A stretch of 64,000 nt of DNA from the NCBI GenBank assembly GCA_029933125.1, contig JAOZOU010000003.1, positions 292,542-356,541 of the forward strand, in the 5' to 3' direction. The translations under genes were made by a program, and so were the position numbers. The notes beneath the pieces were generated by a model. The model was not told the origin of the DNA. It did no database searches and saw only the letters and a program-made list of their open reading frames with translations. Every line of letters starts with the position of its first letter. Positions within the stretch are counted from its first letter, which is position 1. The DNA comes from a bacterium. Lineage in GTDB: Bacteria; Arandabacterota; Arandabacteria; Arandabacterales; Arandabacteraceae. Shown here piece by piece: positions 44,483 to 53,835 of the stretch.

Positions 44483-45653
44483 AGGTATCACGCTCGAGCT
44501 GGTTAAGAAGTTTTATAGACCGTCCTGCAATTACTGCTGAGTGACCAAAGCGCAGTCTTATCTGATCGAGTGCTTCATAGAGTGAATCACGATCCGTAGC
44601 CTCACTGAGAAAACTCGTCTGGATGGCATCGCCAGGCAAAAGATCGCTCAGGCAGATGCCGACGAGATGGATTCGGCATCGGCGCTTGAGTCTCGTCAGG
44701 AGATGCGAAGCTATCTGGAAGATCGCGCGATCACTTGTCGTCGGAGCTATAGGTTTTTGTGAAGCTCTTCGCATCAAGCCATCACCATAGCGCAGCTTGA
44801 CTTCGACCCTACCGGCAAGCATGCGCAGCGAACGAGCCTTGCGGCAGGCACGTTCAGCGAGATAGTAGAGGATGTTGGCAACCTCTGTGTAGTCGGTTGT
44901 GTCATGAGCCAGGCTTGTCTCGCGCGAGATCGACTGCGGCATGCTGGGGGGTGCCCAGAGATCGCGTCCGCGGAGGCGTTCATGGATGAGGTGAGCTGAG
45001 GTGCCAAAGATACACTCGAGGAACTTGAGAGGGAAAGCCTTGAGATCCGCCACGTATCTTAGGTTCATAGTTTCAAGGAGCTCCTGTGCCCTGCGTCCGA
45101 TGCCAGGTATATCACTAAGAGGACGGCTGTGCATGAAATCTTCTTCTTCCCCAGGTGGTACAATGGCGATACCGCTCGGTTTTACATCTTTCGCAGCAAG
45201 TTTGGCAATCATGCGATTAGAGCCTATGCCAATGGTTACACTCAAACCTGTTGCTGCATGTATATCCTGTTTGAGATCCTGGGCAACCTCGTAGAGCTGA
45301 CGCCTGGCAGCTGGAGTGCCTGTGAGGTCACAGAATGCCTCATCGAGATAGGCTTCCACTGCAGGAGAAAGCTTGCGACAGCAGGCGAATACCTTCTGAG
45401 CAAAAGCTCGGTAGGTGGGCTGGTGCCCCTTGAGTATGATACCTTGGGGACAAAGATGGGTTGCTGTCGTTATGGGTGTCCCTGCACGGATACCATATCT
45501 GCGAGCTTCATAGGAAGAACTTGCAGCGACACCAGAGCCCACAATGACAGGCTTGCCACGAAGGGTTGGAAACTTCACCTGCTCGACTGATGGGAAGAAG
45601 GCATCGATGTCAACATACAGGATCGTTCTTACATACCTGGCAGGCTCCCTCAT
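44445..45653 (-). CDS. Y-family DNA polymerase (DinB/ImuB-like, catalytically intact)
   Basis: The 402-aa protein keeps the catalytic acids: D15 in ILYVDIDAFFPSVEQ and D104/E105 in EAYLDEAFCD. The thumb and little-finger domains follow, and the end (IRLRFGHSAVIAGRSI) resembles Pol IV. Many ImuB proteins lose these acids; this one has not, so it should be a working translesion polymerase. It overlaps the small DUF6504-like gene by 4 bp and the DnaE2-like gene by about 40 bp. Confidence 0.92.
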   Translation of the reverse strand: MREPARYVRTILYVDIDAFFPSVEQVKFPTLRGKPVIVGSGVAASSSYEARRYGIRAGTPITTATHLCPQGIILKGHQPTYRAFAQKVFACCRKLSPAVEAYLDEAFCDLTGTPAARRQLYEVAQDLKQDIHAATGLSVTIGIGSNRMIAKLAAKDVKPSGIAIVPPGEEEDFMHSRPLSDIPGIGRRAQELLETMNLRYVADLKAFPLKFLECIFGTSAHLIHERLRGRDLWAPPSMPQSISRETSLAHDTTDYTEVANILYYLAERACRKARSLRMLAGRVEVKLRYGDGLMRRASQKPIAPTTSDRAIFQIASHLLTRLKRRCRIHLVGICLSDLLPGDAIQTSFLSEATDRDSLYEALDQIRLRFGHSAVIAGRSIKLLNQLERDTYGFILRTPSLTK

Positions 45654-45904
45654 GACTCCATCATCACCTGATCAAGGTGCCATGTCATGTCATCGGTGTT
45701 CAGATGGAGTTGATAGACATCACCTGAATCTGAAGTGACTGAGAAATAGTAGATCTTTGCCCTTCCTTCACGATCAATCCATCGGCAATTGATTCTCATG
45801 ATCCGATGAATCTGACCCCGTCTTATAAAGATAAGAGGTTTGATGAGGCCACCATCAAAATCAGCTCTTACTCTCACCTTCTCGTCAAGGCGTTCAACTA
45901 TCAT
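45650..45904 (-). CDS. Small DUF6504-like protein in the mutasome operon
   Basis: The 84-aa protein (PLIFIRRGQIHRIMRINCRWIDR, then YYFSVTSDSGDVYQLHLNTDDMTWHLDQV) resembles the DUF6504 beta-rich domain found with ImuB/DnaE2 genes. It occupies the place usually held by imuA. It is 7 bp after lexA and overlaps dinB by 4 bp, so an accessory role in the mutasome is likely but inferred. Confidence 0.7.
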   Translation of the reverse strand: MIVERLDEKVRVRADFDGGLIKPLIFIRRGQIHRIMRINCRWIDREGRAKIYYFSVTSDSGDVYQLHLNTDDMTWHLDQVMMES

Positions 45905-45911
45905 AGCTTCC

Positions 45912-46517
45912 TCATCTTAGCTTGCGAACCAGGCCGACAACTTTGCCACCGATGCGGAAAAGATCCTTTCCAGGACGCAATCTTAGGGATTCATAGCCCT
46001 CACCCCTTGGCTGGAGCTCTACAAAGCTGTGGTGTTTGCGAATGACCTTTACAGTGGCTTCAGGATCATCGCCTATGTAAGCTACAACTATGTCACCATC
46101 CTTGAAGCTTTGCTGTTGCCTTACAATCACATAGTCACCATCGAGGATACCTGCTTCCTTCATACTGTCACCCCTCACCCTCACTGCAAAATGGGTAGCA
46201 TCACCTTCAGCAAGTGAGGCAACATCGATGTAGCCCTCGTGGTTTTCAATTGCAGCAATCGGAAGTCCAGCTGCTACCCTTCCGACTATAGGTATACCCC
46301 GGGTTGCTCTGGCTTGAGGCGATAGCATGAGATGTTTGCCAACCCTGTTGAGGAAACCCTTCCTTACAAGAGCTTCAAGGTGCTGGCTTACAGTTGCTGG
46401 GGATCTCAGATTGAATCTTCGACCTATTTCCCTGTAGGAAGGGAATCTGTCTGTCGTTGTTATCGAATGAACTATGTACTCGAGTATCTCTCGTTGACGC
46501 TTGGTAAGGGATCTCAT
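45912..46517 (-). CDS. lexA: SOS repressor LexA
   Basis: The 201-aa protein has the LexA N-terminal winged helix (LTKRQREILEYI, SPATVSQHLEALVRKGFL), an autocleavage site A83-G84 (GRVAAGLPI) and the S118/K157 catalytic dyad (RGDSMKEAGI; EATVKVIRK). Activated RecA stimulates self-cleavage, releasing the operator. Its own promoter carries a LexA-like palindrome at 46538-46555, indicating autoregulation of the whole cassette. Confidence 0.97.
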   Translation of the reverse strand: MRSLTKRQREILEYIVHSITTTDRFPSYREIGRRFNLRSPATVSQHLEALVRKGFLNRVGKHLMLSPQARATRGIPIVGRVAAGLPIAAIENHEGYIDVASLAEGDATHFAVRVRGDSMKEAGILDGDYVIVRQQQSFKDGDIVVAYIGDDPEATVKVIRKHHSFVELQPRGEGYESLRLRPGKDLFRIGGKVVGLVRKLR

Positions 46518-46532
46518 TTTCTCACCCTCACC

Positions 46533-46561
46533 AATATACCAAACAATTGTTCGGTAGTCAA
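46533..46561 (-). promoter_or_regulatory. lexA promoter with LexA operator filling the spacer
   Basis: On the minus strand TTGACT (46561-46556) and TATATT (46538-46533) are a strong -35/-10 pair 17 bases apart. The spacer plus one base holds the 18-bp near-perfect palindrome ACCAAACAATTGTTCGGT (plus strand, 46538-46555; one mismatched pair). Bound LexA would block polymerase directly. The predicted start is about 9-10 bases before the ATG, with GGTGAGGGTGAG as ribosome-binding site. Confidence 0.85.
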
Positions 46562-46599
46562 GCTAAAATTATAGGTAGTCGGATGGGAGGCTCTAAGGA

Positions 46600-47280
46600 T
46601 TACAAACCCTTGGCAATCGCAATGGCACCTGCAAGCCAGCAGCCAGCAGCAGCCGCAAGTGATAGAGCATAAAAGCGTAAAGGTCGCCTCAGGGCAATCT
46701 GTGCTATACGCTCACTAAGCCTCTCACCAATGCGGTAGCCAACCGGAAAGGTTACAGCGCTAAGGGCTGCCCAGATGATGGCTTCGGCTCCAATAAAAGC
46801 AACGAAGCCCCCAGGACGATTGAAGGAAAGAAGGTAGCGGCATGGTGCCACATGCATCCCTATGAAGTAGAAAGATGTTGCTGTGAGGAAACCCGAAGCG
46901 GAACCAATACCTGCCCGCCCAAGATGTCCCCTTTTCAGATAAGGCGCTGTAAGCCTGGTAACTCCAGCAAGCGTTGTTCCACCGAGTATGACTGCAAGTG
47001 ATGAATTTGCTTTGCAAAATGTCGAAAGGTGAAGAATTGGAATGGCCATCTGGCGCATTGATGCTGCAAGTGCTGCAATTGCTATGAGCATAAGCGGCTT
47101 GCGATAGATAGCAAAGGCAAACGCCATGAGTCCCATGCCGAGGGCTGTAAGTACATCGCCTTTGTGTGGTATACCGGCTGAGTGCATGCCAGCGCCTAGG
47201 AATATCTCAAGCATGCCCCAGATTGAGCCTACCACAATCAAGCCAATCAGGATGTCGCTTGTCTTGTTTTGCTTCTTCAA
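46600..47280 (-). CDS. Integral membrane protein, unknown function
   Basis: The 226-aa protein has about six hydrophobic segments (ILIGLIVVGSIWGMLEIFLG, VLTALGMGLMAFAFAIY, PLMLIAIAALAAS, ASGFLTATSFYFIG, AEAIIWAALSAV, FYALSLAAAAGCWLAGAIAI). I recognise no family; the size and a glycine-rich first helix recall substrate-specific membrane subunits of energy-coupling transporters, but no partner genes are near. Confidence 0.75.
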   Translation of the reverse strand: MKKQNKTSDILIGLIVVGSIWGMLEIFLGAGMHSAGIPHKGDVLTALGMGLMAFAFAIYRKPLMLIAIAALAASMRQMAIPILHLSTFCKANSSLAVILGGTTLAGVTRLTAPYLKRGHLGRAGIGSASGFLTATSFYFIGMHVAPCRYLLSFNRPGGFVAFIGAEAIIWAALSAVTFPVGYRIGERLSERIAQIALRRPLRFYALSLAAAAGCWLAGAIAIAKGL

Positions 47281-47394
47281 TTTTGCCTCCTGCTTCTAGA
47301 AGGTCATAGTGATTTTAGCCGAGAAACTTTGCGATGTCAATATGTCGTCACCGGATTTGCCGGAGCTCGAGATCTTGTGAACCAAGTACCTTCA

Positions 47395-48342
47395 TCAGGG
47401 ACTTGCCTGACGGCTTTCCCAGCCTTTGAGGAGCCGCGCGATGATATCTGCTACTGCTTTAGGATGGTTTTCTCCTGTTATGTCGAGCCAGCGAATATCT
47501 TCTTCTCTTCGGAACCACGTGAGTTGCCGCTTTGCAAACCTGCGTGTATTGCGCTTGATAAGACGGATCGCTGTTTCAAAAGAGATCTTGCCTTCAAGAT
47601 GCTCAAGCATCTCCCTGTAGCCAAGACTCCTTCTTAGAGCTTGAGAGTCACCGTAACCTTTTTCCACAAGAGCCTTAACCTCAGCAAGGAGCCCCTCTCT
47701 TACCATCTCATCGACCCTTACATCTATGAGGCTGTAGAGTTCCCGTCTGTTTCTATTGAGTCCAACTTTGAGATACCTTAGGCCGAAGGTATTTCTTGTC
47801 TTCTCAAGTTCACTCATAGGTCTGCCGGTTACCTCATGTACCTCAAGTGCACGGATGACTCTGACAATGTTACCTGGATCTATCTCCTGTGCTTTAATGG
47901 GATCGACTTCTTTGAGGCGTCTCCACAGCCAGTTACCTCCTCTCTTCCTTGCTTCCCTCCATAGCCTCTCTCTTATCGCTGGCTGAGCTTCAGGGCCATC
48001 GAAGATCCCGCGGGTTAAAGCTCGAACATAGAGCCCCGATCCACCCACAACTATTGGAAATTTGTCCCTTATCAGAATGTCCTCGATAGCACTTCTTGCT
48101 TCAGCCTCAAAGCGCTTGCATGTATAGATCTCATCAGGGTCAGCTATATCTATGAGATGATAGGGGACTTCTCGCTGCATCTGCTTTGTGGGTTTTGCTG
48201 TTCCGATGTCCATCATGCGGTAGACGAGTCGCGAATCGGCTGAAACGATCTCACCTCGGATTGCTTTGGCTAGTTCATGCCCTATGGCAGTCTTCCCTAC
48301 TCCTGTGGGACCAACGACTATTAAGAAGAAGTTCTTCTTCAC
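47395..48342 (-). CDS. miaA: tRNA dimethylallyltransferase
   Basis: The 315-aa protein has the P-loop IVVGPTGVGKTAIGHELA, the DSRLVYRMMDIGTAKPT motif and YHLIDIADPDE. It adds a dimethylallyl group to A37 of tRNAs reading UNN codons; MiaB, which methylthiolates this product, is encoded at 54173-55495 in the same run. It overlaps mutL by 4 bp. Confidence 0.97.
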   Translation of the reverse strand: MKKNFFLIVVGPTGVGKTAIGHELAKAIRGEIVSADSRLVYRMMDIGTAKPTKQMQREVPYHLIDIADPDEIYTCKRFEAEARSAIEDILIRDKFPIVVGGSGLYVRALTRGIFDGPEAQPAIRERLWREARKRGGNWLWRRLKEVDPIKAQEIDPGNIVRVIRALEVHEVTGRPMSELEKTRNTFGLRYLKVGLNRNRRELYSLIDVRVDEMVREGLLAEVKALVEKGYGDSQALRRSLGYREMLEHLEGKISFETAIRLIKRNTRRFAKRQLTWFRREEDIRWLDITGENHPKAVADIIARLLKGWESRQASP

Positions 48343-50036
48343 CGTCGCATGAACCTTCTTTCAATCTCCTCCCAGGAAAGCCTTATCATGGTCGGTCTCC
48401 CATGGGGACACGAGAAGGGCATGCGTGAGGAGAAAAGCCGATCCAGGAGAGCCCTTATCTCTTCATCATTCATGTGATCGCCAGCCTTAACCGCTGCCTT
48501 ACAGGCATAGGCAGCAGCAAGCATATGGTTTACATCACTTGTGCGCGATCTTATCTCAATCACCTCGTCAATCATGTCCCGCAGGATGGTCTTATGCTGG
48601 GACTCCTTTAGATGAGCTGGAACGGCTTCAACAACATAAGTACGCTTTCCGAATTTTCTGAGGTCAAATCCCATGCGGCTTATGAGCTTGAGATGTTCAT
48701 CGATAACCTCTTCCTCCTCAGGTGTCACCTCAATCTGGTGAGGAAAAAGTAGTTTCTGAGCCGATGGCTCGGCTCCCTTGAGGTTCTCATAGGCTTCTTC
48801 ATAGAGTACACGCTCGTGGGCAGCATGCTGATCGATGAGATAGAAATCCGCCTCAGACTGCGCAAGAATGTAGGAATCCTTTATCTGGGCAATCGGTTGG
48901 ACAAAGCTTGTCCTCGGTGCTTCGGCTTTGTAGGTCTTTGAACTTTCAGCGATGAGAATCGGTTTCTTGCCAAGCAGAGGTGGTGGCTCACTTGGCTTTG
49001 TTCGGGACTTACTCCTCTTGTCAGGGCTTACAAGGGGTGGAATCATTTTGCGCGAGGTGAGGGCACTTGCCACTGCACGCCTCAGGAAATCCGCAACCTC
49101 CCTTTCCCTTCGGAATCTTATCTGGCGTTTTGCAGGATGTACGTTAACATCTATCTCGCGGGGATCGATATCTATCATGACAACACCCGTTGGATAGCGA
49201 TTCGCCGGGAGCATTGTTCCGTAAGCTTTACAGATAGCCCTTAGTACAGGACGACTTTCTACGGGACGTGAGTTGACAAAAATGGAGAGGAAGCCGCTCG
49301 AACTCCTTGCCTTTTCGGGCCGTGAAAGGAAGCCATAGACACGTATGTTCTCATCAGCTACATTAAGAACGAGCGCGCCCTCAGTGAATCCCCTTCCAAG
49401 AACTCCACCTATTCGATCCTCGATGGTCTCAACCGCAGGTAAACTGAGAATGATACGGCGATCCCTAATCAAGCGCATCCCTATCCAGTAGTGACTCAGA
49501 GCGTGGGTAGCAACAACACGTGTTACATGTCGCATTTCAGTCGCCTTCGACTTGAGGAATCTGGCTCTGGCTGGCGCATTGAAAAAGAGATTCTTGACCT
49601 TTACTGTTGTACCAACTGGTCTTGATGTCTTTTCAACACTTGTCACCTTACCTCCTATGACAACAATTCGGGTTGCCATATCCTCATCAGAAGTTTGCGT
49701 TATCATTTCAACCTCAGCTACACTTGCTATGCTCGGAAGTGCCTCACCGCGAAAGCCCAGGGTTGCAATGTGATTGAGATCATCACTTGATGATATCTTG
49801 CTGGTTGCATGTCGCTCGAATGCTAGAAGAGCATCTTCCTGCGTCATGCCTGTACCGTTGTCGGTTACCTTTATCAGCTCCCTTCCATCACCCTTTATTT
49901 CAACAGTAATCTGATCTGCTCCGGCGTCTATGGAATTCTCGATGAGTTCCTTGACAACCGATGACGGGCGCTCAACTACTTCACCCGCTGCAATCAGATT
50001 TATTATCTTCTCAGGGAGTACCTTTATCTTCGCCAT
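48339..50036 (-). CDS. mutL: DNA mismatch repair protein MutL
   Basis: ATG 50036 is chosen (AGGG 5 bases upstream), giving 565 aa. The GHKL ATPase motifs are IAAGEVVERPSSVVKELIEN, VTDNGTGM and LGFRGEALPSIASVA. The C-terminal dimerisation region (YLIDQHAAHERVLYEEAYE) follows. It links MutS mismatch recognition to strand incision. It overlaps the end of mutS. Confidence 0.97.
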   Translation of the reverse strand: MAKIKVLPEKIINLIAAGEVVERPSSVVKELIENSIDAGADQITVEIKGDGRELIKVTDNGTGMTQEDALLAFERHATSKISSSDDLNHIATLGFRGEALPSIASVAEVEMITQTSDEDMATRIVVIGGKVTSVEKTSRPVGTTVKVKNLFFNAPARARFLKSKATEMRHVTRVVATHALSHYWIGMRLIRDRRIILSLPAVETIEDRIGGVLGRGFTEGALVLNVADENIRVYGFLSRPEKARSSSGFLSIFVNSRPVESRPVLRAICKAYGTMLPANRYPTGVVMIDIDPREIDVNVHPAKRQIRFRREREVADFLRRAVASALTSRKMIPPLVSPDKRSKSRTKPSEPPPLLGKKPILIAESSKTYKAEAPRTSFVQPIAQIKDSYILAQSEADFYLIDQHAAHERVLYEEAYENLKGAEPSAQKLLFPHQIEVTPEEEEVIDEHLKLISRMGFDLRKFGKRTYVVEAVPAHLKESQHKTILRDMIDEVIEIRSRTSDVNHMLAAAYACKAAVKAGDHMNDEEIRALLDRLFSSRMPFSCPHGRPTMIRLSWEEIERRFMRR

Positions 50037-52689
50037 CTTCACCCTTCCTTGTTCCCTCTGCGAGCTCCTTTAGCTCAGCAAGCTTCTTGAGAGCCTCCAG
50101 AGGTGTCAGATTCTCAATGTCAATTTCCTTGAGGCGTTCCGTGAGCTCCCTTTCACTGTCCCAGAGATTGAGCTGAATGTCACCCCCAATTGGCGAATGC
50201 TTGCCGCGTGCAAGCCTTGGAATATCTCCAACACTGAACTCATCCTCCTCAAGATTCTTGAGAATCTCCTTCGCTCGCTCAATTACACTCTCAGGTAAAC
50301 CCGCGAGCTTTGCCACATGTATTCCATAGCTTCTGTCACAACCGCCCTCTACGATTTTTCTTAGGAACACAACGTGATCGCCATATTCCTTCACAAGCAC
50401 ATTGAAATTCTTAACCCTCGGCAAGACACCTGCCAGATCGGTAAGCTCATGATAGTGGGTTGCGAAAAGTGTCATTGGGCGCCTCTCCTCATGATCGTGC
50501 AGGTATTCAACGACAGCCCATGCGATGCTTAGCCCATCAAAGGTGCTTGTTCCGCGTCCCACCTCATCAAGCAGAACCAAACTTTGCCTTGTTGCATTGT
50601 TGAGTATTTTCGCAGTCTCTATCATTTCAACCAAGAATGTGCTTTGACCTCTTGCAACTCTGTCAGCTGCACCTATGCGAGTAAATATCTTGTCAACAAT
50701 GCCAATCCTTGCACTTGCTGCAGGTACGAAGCTTCCCACCTGAGCCATTATCACAATCAGTGCAACCTGGCGAAGAAAGGTTGACTTCCCTGCCATGTTA
50801 GGGCCGGTAATGATAAGAATTTGATTTTCAGGATTGAGCTCAACGTCGTTAGGCACGAATTGCTCATCGCTGAGGAATTGCTCAACAACAGGATGTCTTC
50901 CATCACGAATTTCGATGCCAGGAGATTCAACGATCTCCGGTCGGACATAGTCATTATCACTTGCGACTTCAGCAAATGCCGCAAGTACATCGAGGTGAGC
51001 AAGCATGTCAGCGACCTTCTGGATGCGCTTAACTTCCAGAGCAATCCGTGAACGCACTTCCTTGAAGATTCTTTCCTCCATCTCAGCGGCAACTTCTTCA
51101 GCCTTGAGGATCTCAATCTCCTTTTGCTTCAATTCCTCTGTTATGAATCTTTCCGCACCTACAAGAGTCTGTTTGCGAATGTAATGTGGCGGGACACTCT
51201 TGAGATTTGACCTACTTACCTCGATGTAGTAACCGAAGACCTTGTTGTAGCCAATCTTCAGGTTGCTTATGCCAGTCTTCTCGCGCTCGTGTGCTTGAAG
51301 CTCAAGAATCCACTGCTTAGCACTTCCCGATGTCTTCCTCAATTCATCGAGTCTGGGATCGTAGCCCGGCTTTATGACAACACCGGGTTTGAAGATAGCC
51401 GGTGCATCATCAGCGATTGCATGGGATATGAGGTCCTCGATATCACTGAGATCCGGTAGGTCTCTTTCTATGCTGGCTATTATTCGTGAACCTGCTCCCG
51501 AAATTATCTTCTTTATCTCGGGTAAAAGCCTAAGGGTATCTCTTATCGCAATGAGATCGCGTGGGCCAGCCTTCTCACAGCACACACGCGCCTGAAGGCG
51601 TTCGATATCGCGGGCGTTCCTCAGAATGCTCCTGAGATCCTTGCGACGGATTTCATCTATGAGCAGATCCTCAACCGCCTCATGACGTAAGATAATTTCC
51701 TCACGGTTGATTGAGGGATTCTTTATCCACGCTCTGAGCTTCCTTCCTCCCATTGCTGTTAGTGTCCTGTCGATAACATTGGTAAGACAGGCTCCTTCGT
51801 CTTCAGCATGGAGGGGTTTCAGGATTTCAAGGTTGAGGAAAGAATCCTCGTCAATTTCCATAAACTGAGACTTCTGATGCACCTTGAGTGATGCAAGATG
51901 CGGCAGCACGCGTTTCTGTGTCTGTCTAAGATAGGTAATCAAAGCACCAGCAGCTCCGATCGCAAGCGGGAGCCCCGAGCATCCGAAGCCCTCGAGCGAT
52001 GAAACACCGAAATGATCCTTCAGAATGGCTTCAGCACTCTCGGGAAGGAAAAGCCACTCATCAAGCTCTGTGATGAATGCCTTAGGGCTCAGTTGCCTAA
52101 AGCGTGTGATGATAGCCTCATCGATTTCACCTTTCGGAATGAGCACTTCGCTTGGCGTTGTCTTGGCGATCTCCTCAAGGATCTCACGGAGCGTCCCCTC
52201 GGCGACAGTGAAGTCACCAGTTGAAAGATCAGCTCTTGCTATTGCCCATCTTTCCTTAGAACCTCCTATTGCTGCGATGAAATTATTTTCCTTGTCCTCA
52301 AGTAGGAGTGATGAAGTGACCGTTCCAGGTGTGATAACCTCGACGACCTTGCGCTTCACCAAGCCTTTGGCGAGCTTGGCATCTTCAACTTGTTCACATA
52401 TGGCTACCTTGTATCCGGCTCTAACAAGTCGAGCAATGTAGGTGTCAGCTGCGTGATAAGGCACACCTGCCAGAGGTATCTTGCGCTCACCCTCTTTCGA
52501 GCGTGACGTTAGAGCAATTCCAAGCACACGCGATGCAATTTCGGCATCCTGATAGAAAGTTTCATAGAAGTCACCCATGCGGAAGAAGAGAATGGCATCA
52601 GGATACTCCGACTTCACGCTCATATATTGCGCCATCATGGGTGTGGTATGAGTTTGCTTCATCATGGCATCTTCAAGAGGCACCGACAA
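50011..52689 (-). CDS. mutS: DNA mismatch repair protein MutS
   Basis: The protein has 892 aa. The mismatch-binding domain shows FFRMGDFYETF (the F-x-E wedge region), and the ATPase domain has Walker A ITGPNMAGKSTFLRQ, VLLDEVGRGTSTFDG and ATHYHEL. It recognises mispairs and recruits MutL. The start is unresolved among TTG 52689, GTG 52683 and ATG 52665, none with a good ribosome-binding site. Confidence 0.97.
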   Translation of the reverse strand: MSVPLEDAMMKQTHTTPMMAQYMSVKSEYPDAILFFRMGDFYETFYQDAEIASRVLGIALTSRSKEGERKIPLAGVPYHAADTYIARLVRAGYKVAICEQVEDAKLAKGLVKRKVVEVITPGTVTSSLLLEDKENNFIAAIGGSKERWAIARADLSTGDFTVAEGTLREILEEIAKTTPSEVLIPKGEIDEAIITRFRQLSPKAFITELDEWLFLPESAEAILKDHFGVSSLEGFGCSGLPLAIGAAGALITYLRQTQKRVLPHLASLKVHQKSQFMEIDEDSFLNLEILKPLHAEDEGACLTNVIDRTLTAMGGRKLRAWIKNPSINREEIILRHEAVEDLLIDEIRRKDLRSILRNARDIERLQARVCCEKAGPRDLIAIRDTLRLLPEIKKIISGAGSRIIASIERDLPDLSDIEDLISHAIADDAPAIFKPGVVIKPGYDPRLDELRKTSGSAKQWILELQAHEREKTGISNLKIGYNKVFGYYIEVSRSNLKSVPPHYIRKQTLVGAERFITEELKQKEIEILKAEEVAAEMEERIFKEVRSRIALEVKRIQKVADMLAHLDVLAAFAEVASDNDYVRPEIVESPGIEIRDGRHPVVEQFLSDEQFVPNDVELNPENQILIITGPNMAGKSTFLRQVALIVIMAQVGSFVPAASARIGIVDKIFTRIGAADRVARGQSTFLVEMIETAKILNNATRQSLVLLDEVGRGTSTFDGLSIAWAVVEYLHDHEERRPMTLFATHYHELTDLAGVLPRVKNFNVLVKEYGDHVVFLRKIVEGGCDRSYGIHVAKLAGLPESVIERAKEILKNLEEDEFSVGDIPRLARGKHSPIGGDIQLNLWDSERELTERLKEIDIENLTPLEALKKLAELKELAEGTRKGEDGEDKGTP

Positions 52690-52704
52690 AGCCTGAAAAG
52701 GTTT

Positions 52705-53835
52705 CTAAACAAAGGTCTCCCAGGCTTTGCAACGGGGGCAACGCCACAGGACTTCATTTGACTTATGGCCACAGTTGCTACAATAGTAGTATTCTTCATC
52801 GGAAGAGAAGCCATTGAAGGCCTCAACCATTGCTTGAAGTGAACGCTCGGTTTCACCCTTCTCGTAGTAAAGCCTTGCGAGCGCCTGCTTCACTCTGCGT
52901 GATTCAGGTTCGAGCTCGAGGGCTGTCTGACAGAGTCTCAGAGCTTCATCCAGGTTGCCTTTCTTACGCTGGATGTTAGCCAGGGTCATAATTGTCTTTA
53001 TGTCACGAGGATTGCGCTCAAGAACGTCGTTATAGAGATCAACTATCTTTTCAAACCTACCCTTCTCATAGAAAGCCTTCTCAAGCCTGCGGAAGGTTAT
53101 GTAAGCGATCTCAGGATAGAGTGTGATAATTCTTCGCCAGGCTGAAATGGCATCGTCTATATTGCCCATCTCATAATATAGGTCCCCAAGATAGAGATAT
53201 GCAGCTGCGCATTCAGAATCTATCTTGAGGGCATCCTTAAGATTGGATTCAGCGCGCTTGGCATCCTTCCTGTCAAGGTACATCTTTCCAATGTATGCCT
53301 TATAGAGAGCTAACATGTGGGTGTCATCTACCTTCCTCACCTTGGCGATATCGCGCCTTAGGAGGTAGGCTTTGTCCCATTCACCCATTTCCTCGTATAT
53401 TTGGAGAAGCTCCTCCATTATCTTCTCATTCTCGGGTGCAAGATTCAATGCCTGTTCATAGGTCGCGGATGCCCGATCGTAGCGCTTAGCGGCGGCATAG
53501 TCGCGCGCAAGGCTGAGGAAGATACGTGCCATTGTCTTCTTAGGTATTCCAGGCCTTACGGTAAGTTCACGGTGTATCTGGATTGCCCGCTTGACCTCAC
53601 CTGTATCCCTGAGGACATCACCGAGACGCAAGTACGGCTCAATGTCCTGAGGCTGATCCCTGACAGCCTCTTTAAGCAGATTGATCGCTGAGTTATAGTC
53701 GCCATCGAGGAGGGCAACAAGTCCACCGACGAAGGGGCTTCCGCCTGCAGACCTGCGCCGCTTCGCAGCAACACTCACCCAAATTCGATGCACGATTACA
53801 GCGATCACACAGAGGATTAGAATAATCCAGATCAC
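52705..53835 (-). CDS. lapB: LapB-like TPR protein with C-terminal rubredoxin-type zinc ribbon
   Basis: The 376-aa protein has an N-terminal membrane anchor (MIWIILILCVIAVIV), about eight TPRs and a C-terminal CSNCGHKSNEVLWRCPRCKAW metal-binding pair, the architecture of LapB (YciM). LapB tunes LPS synthesis by controlling LpxC turnover in E. coli. It overlaps lapA by 4 bp, as in many bacteria. Confidence 0.92.
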   Translation of the reverse strand: MIWIILILCVIAVIVHRIWVSVAAKRRRSAGGSPFVGGLVALLDGDYNSAINLLKEAVRDQPQDIEPYLRLGDVLRDTGEVKRAIQIHRELTVRPGIPKKTMARIFLSLARDYAAAKRYDRASATYEQALNLAPENEKIMEELLQIYEEMGEWDKAYLLRRDIAKVRKVDDTHMLALYKAYIGKMYLDRKDAKRAESNLKDALKIDSECAAAYLYLGDLYYEMGNIDDAISAWRRIITLYPEIAYITFRRLEKAFYEKGRFEKIVDLYNDVLERNPRDIKTIMTLANIQRKKGNLDEALRLCQTALELEPESRRVKQALARLYYEKGETERSLQAMVEAFNGFSSDEEYYYCSNCGHKSNEVLWRCPRCKAWETFV

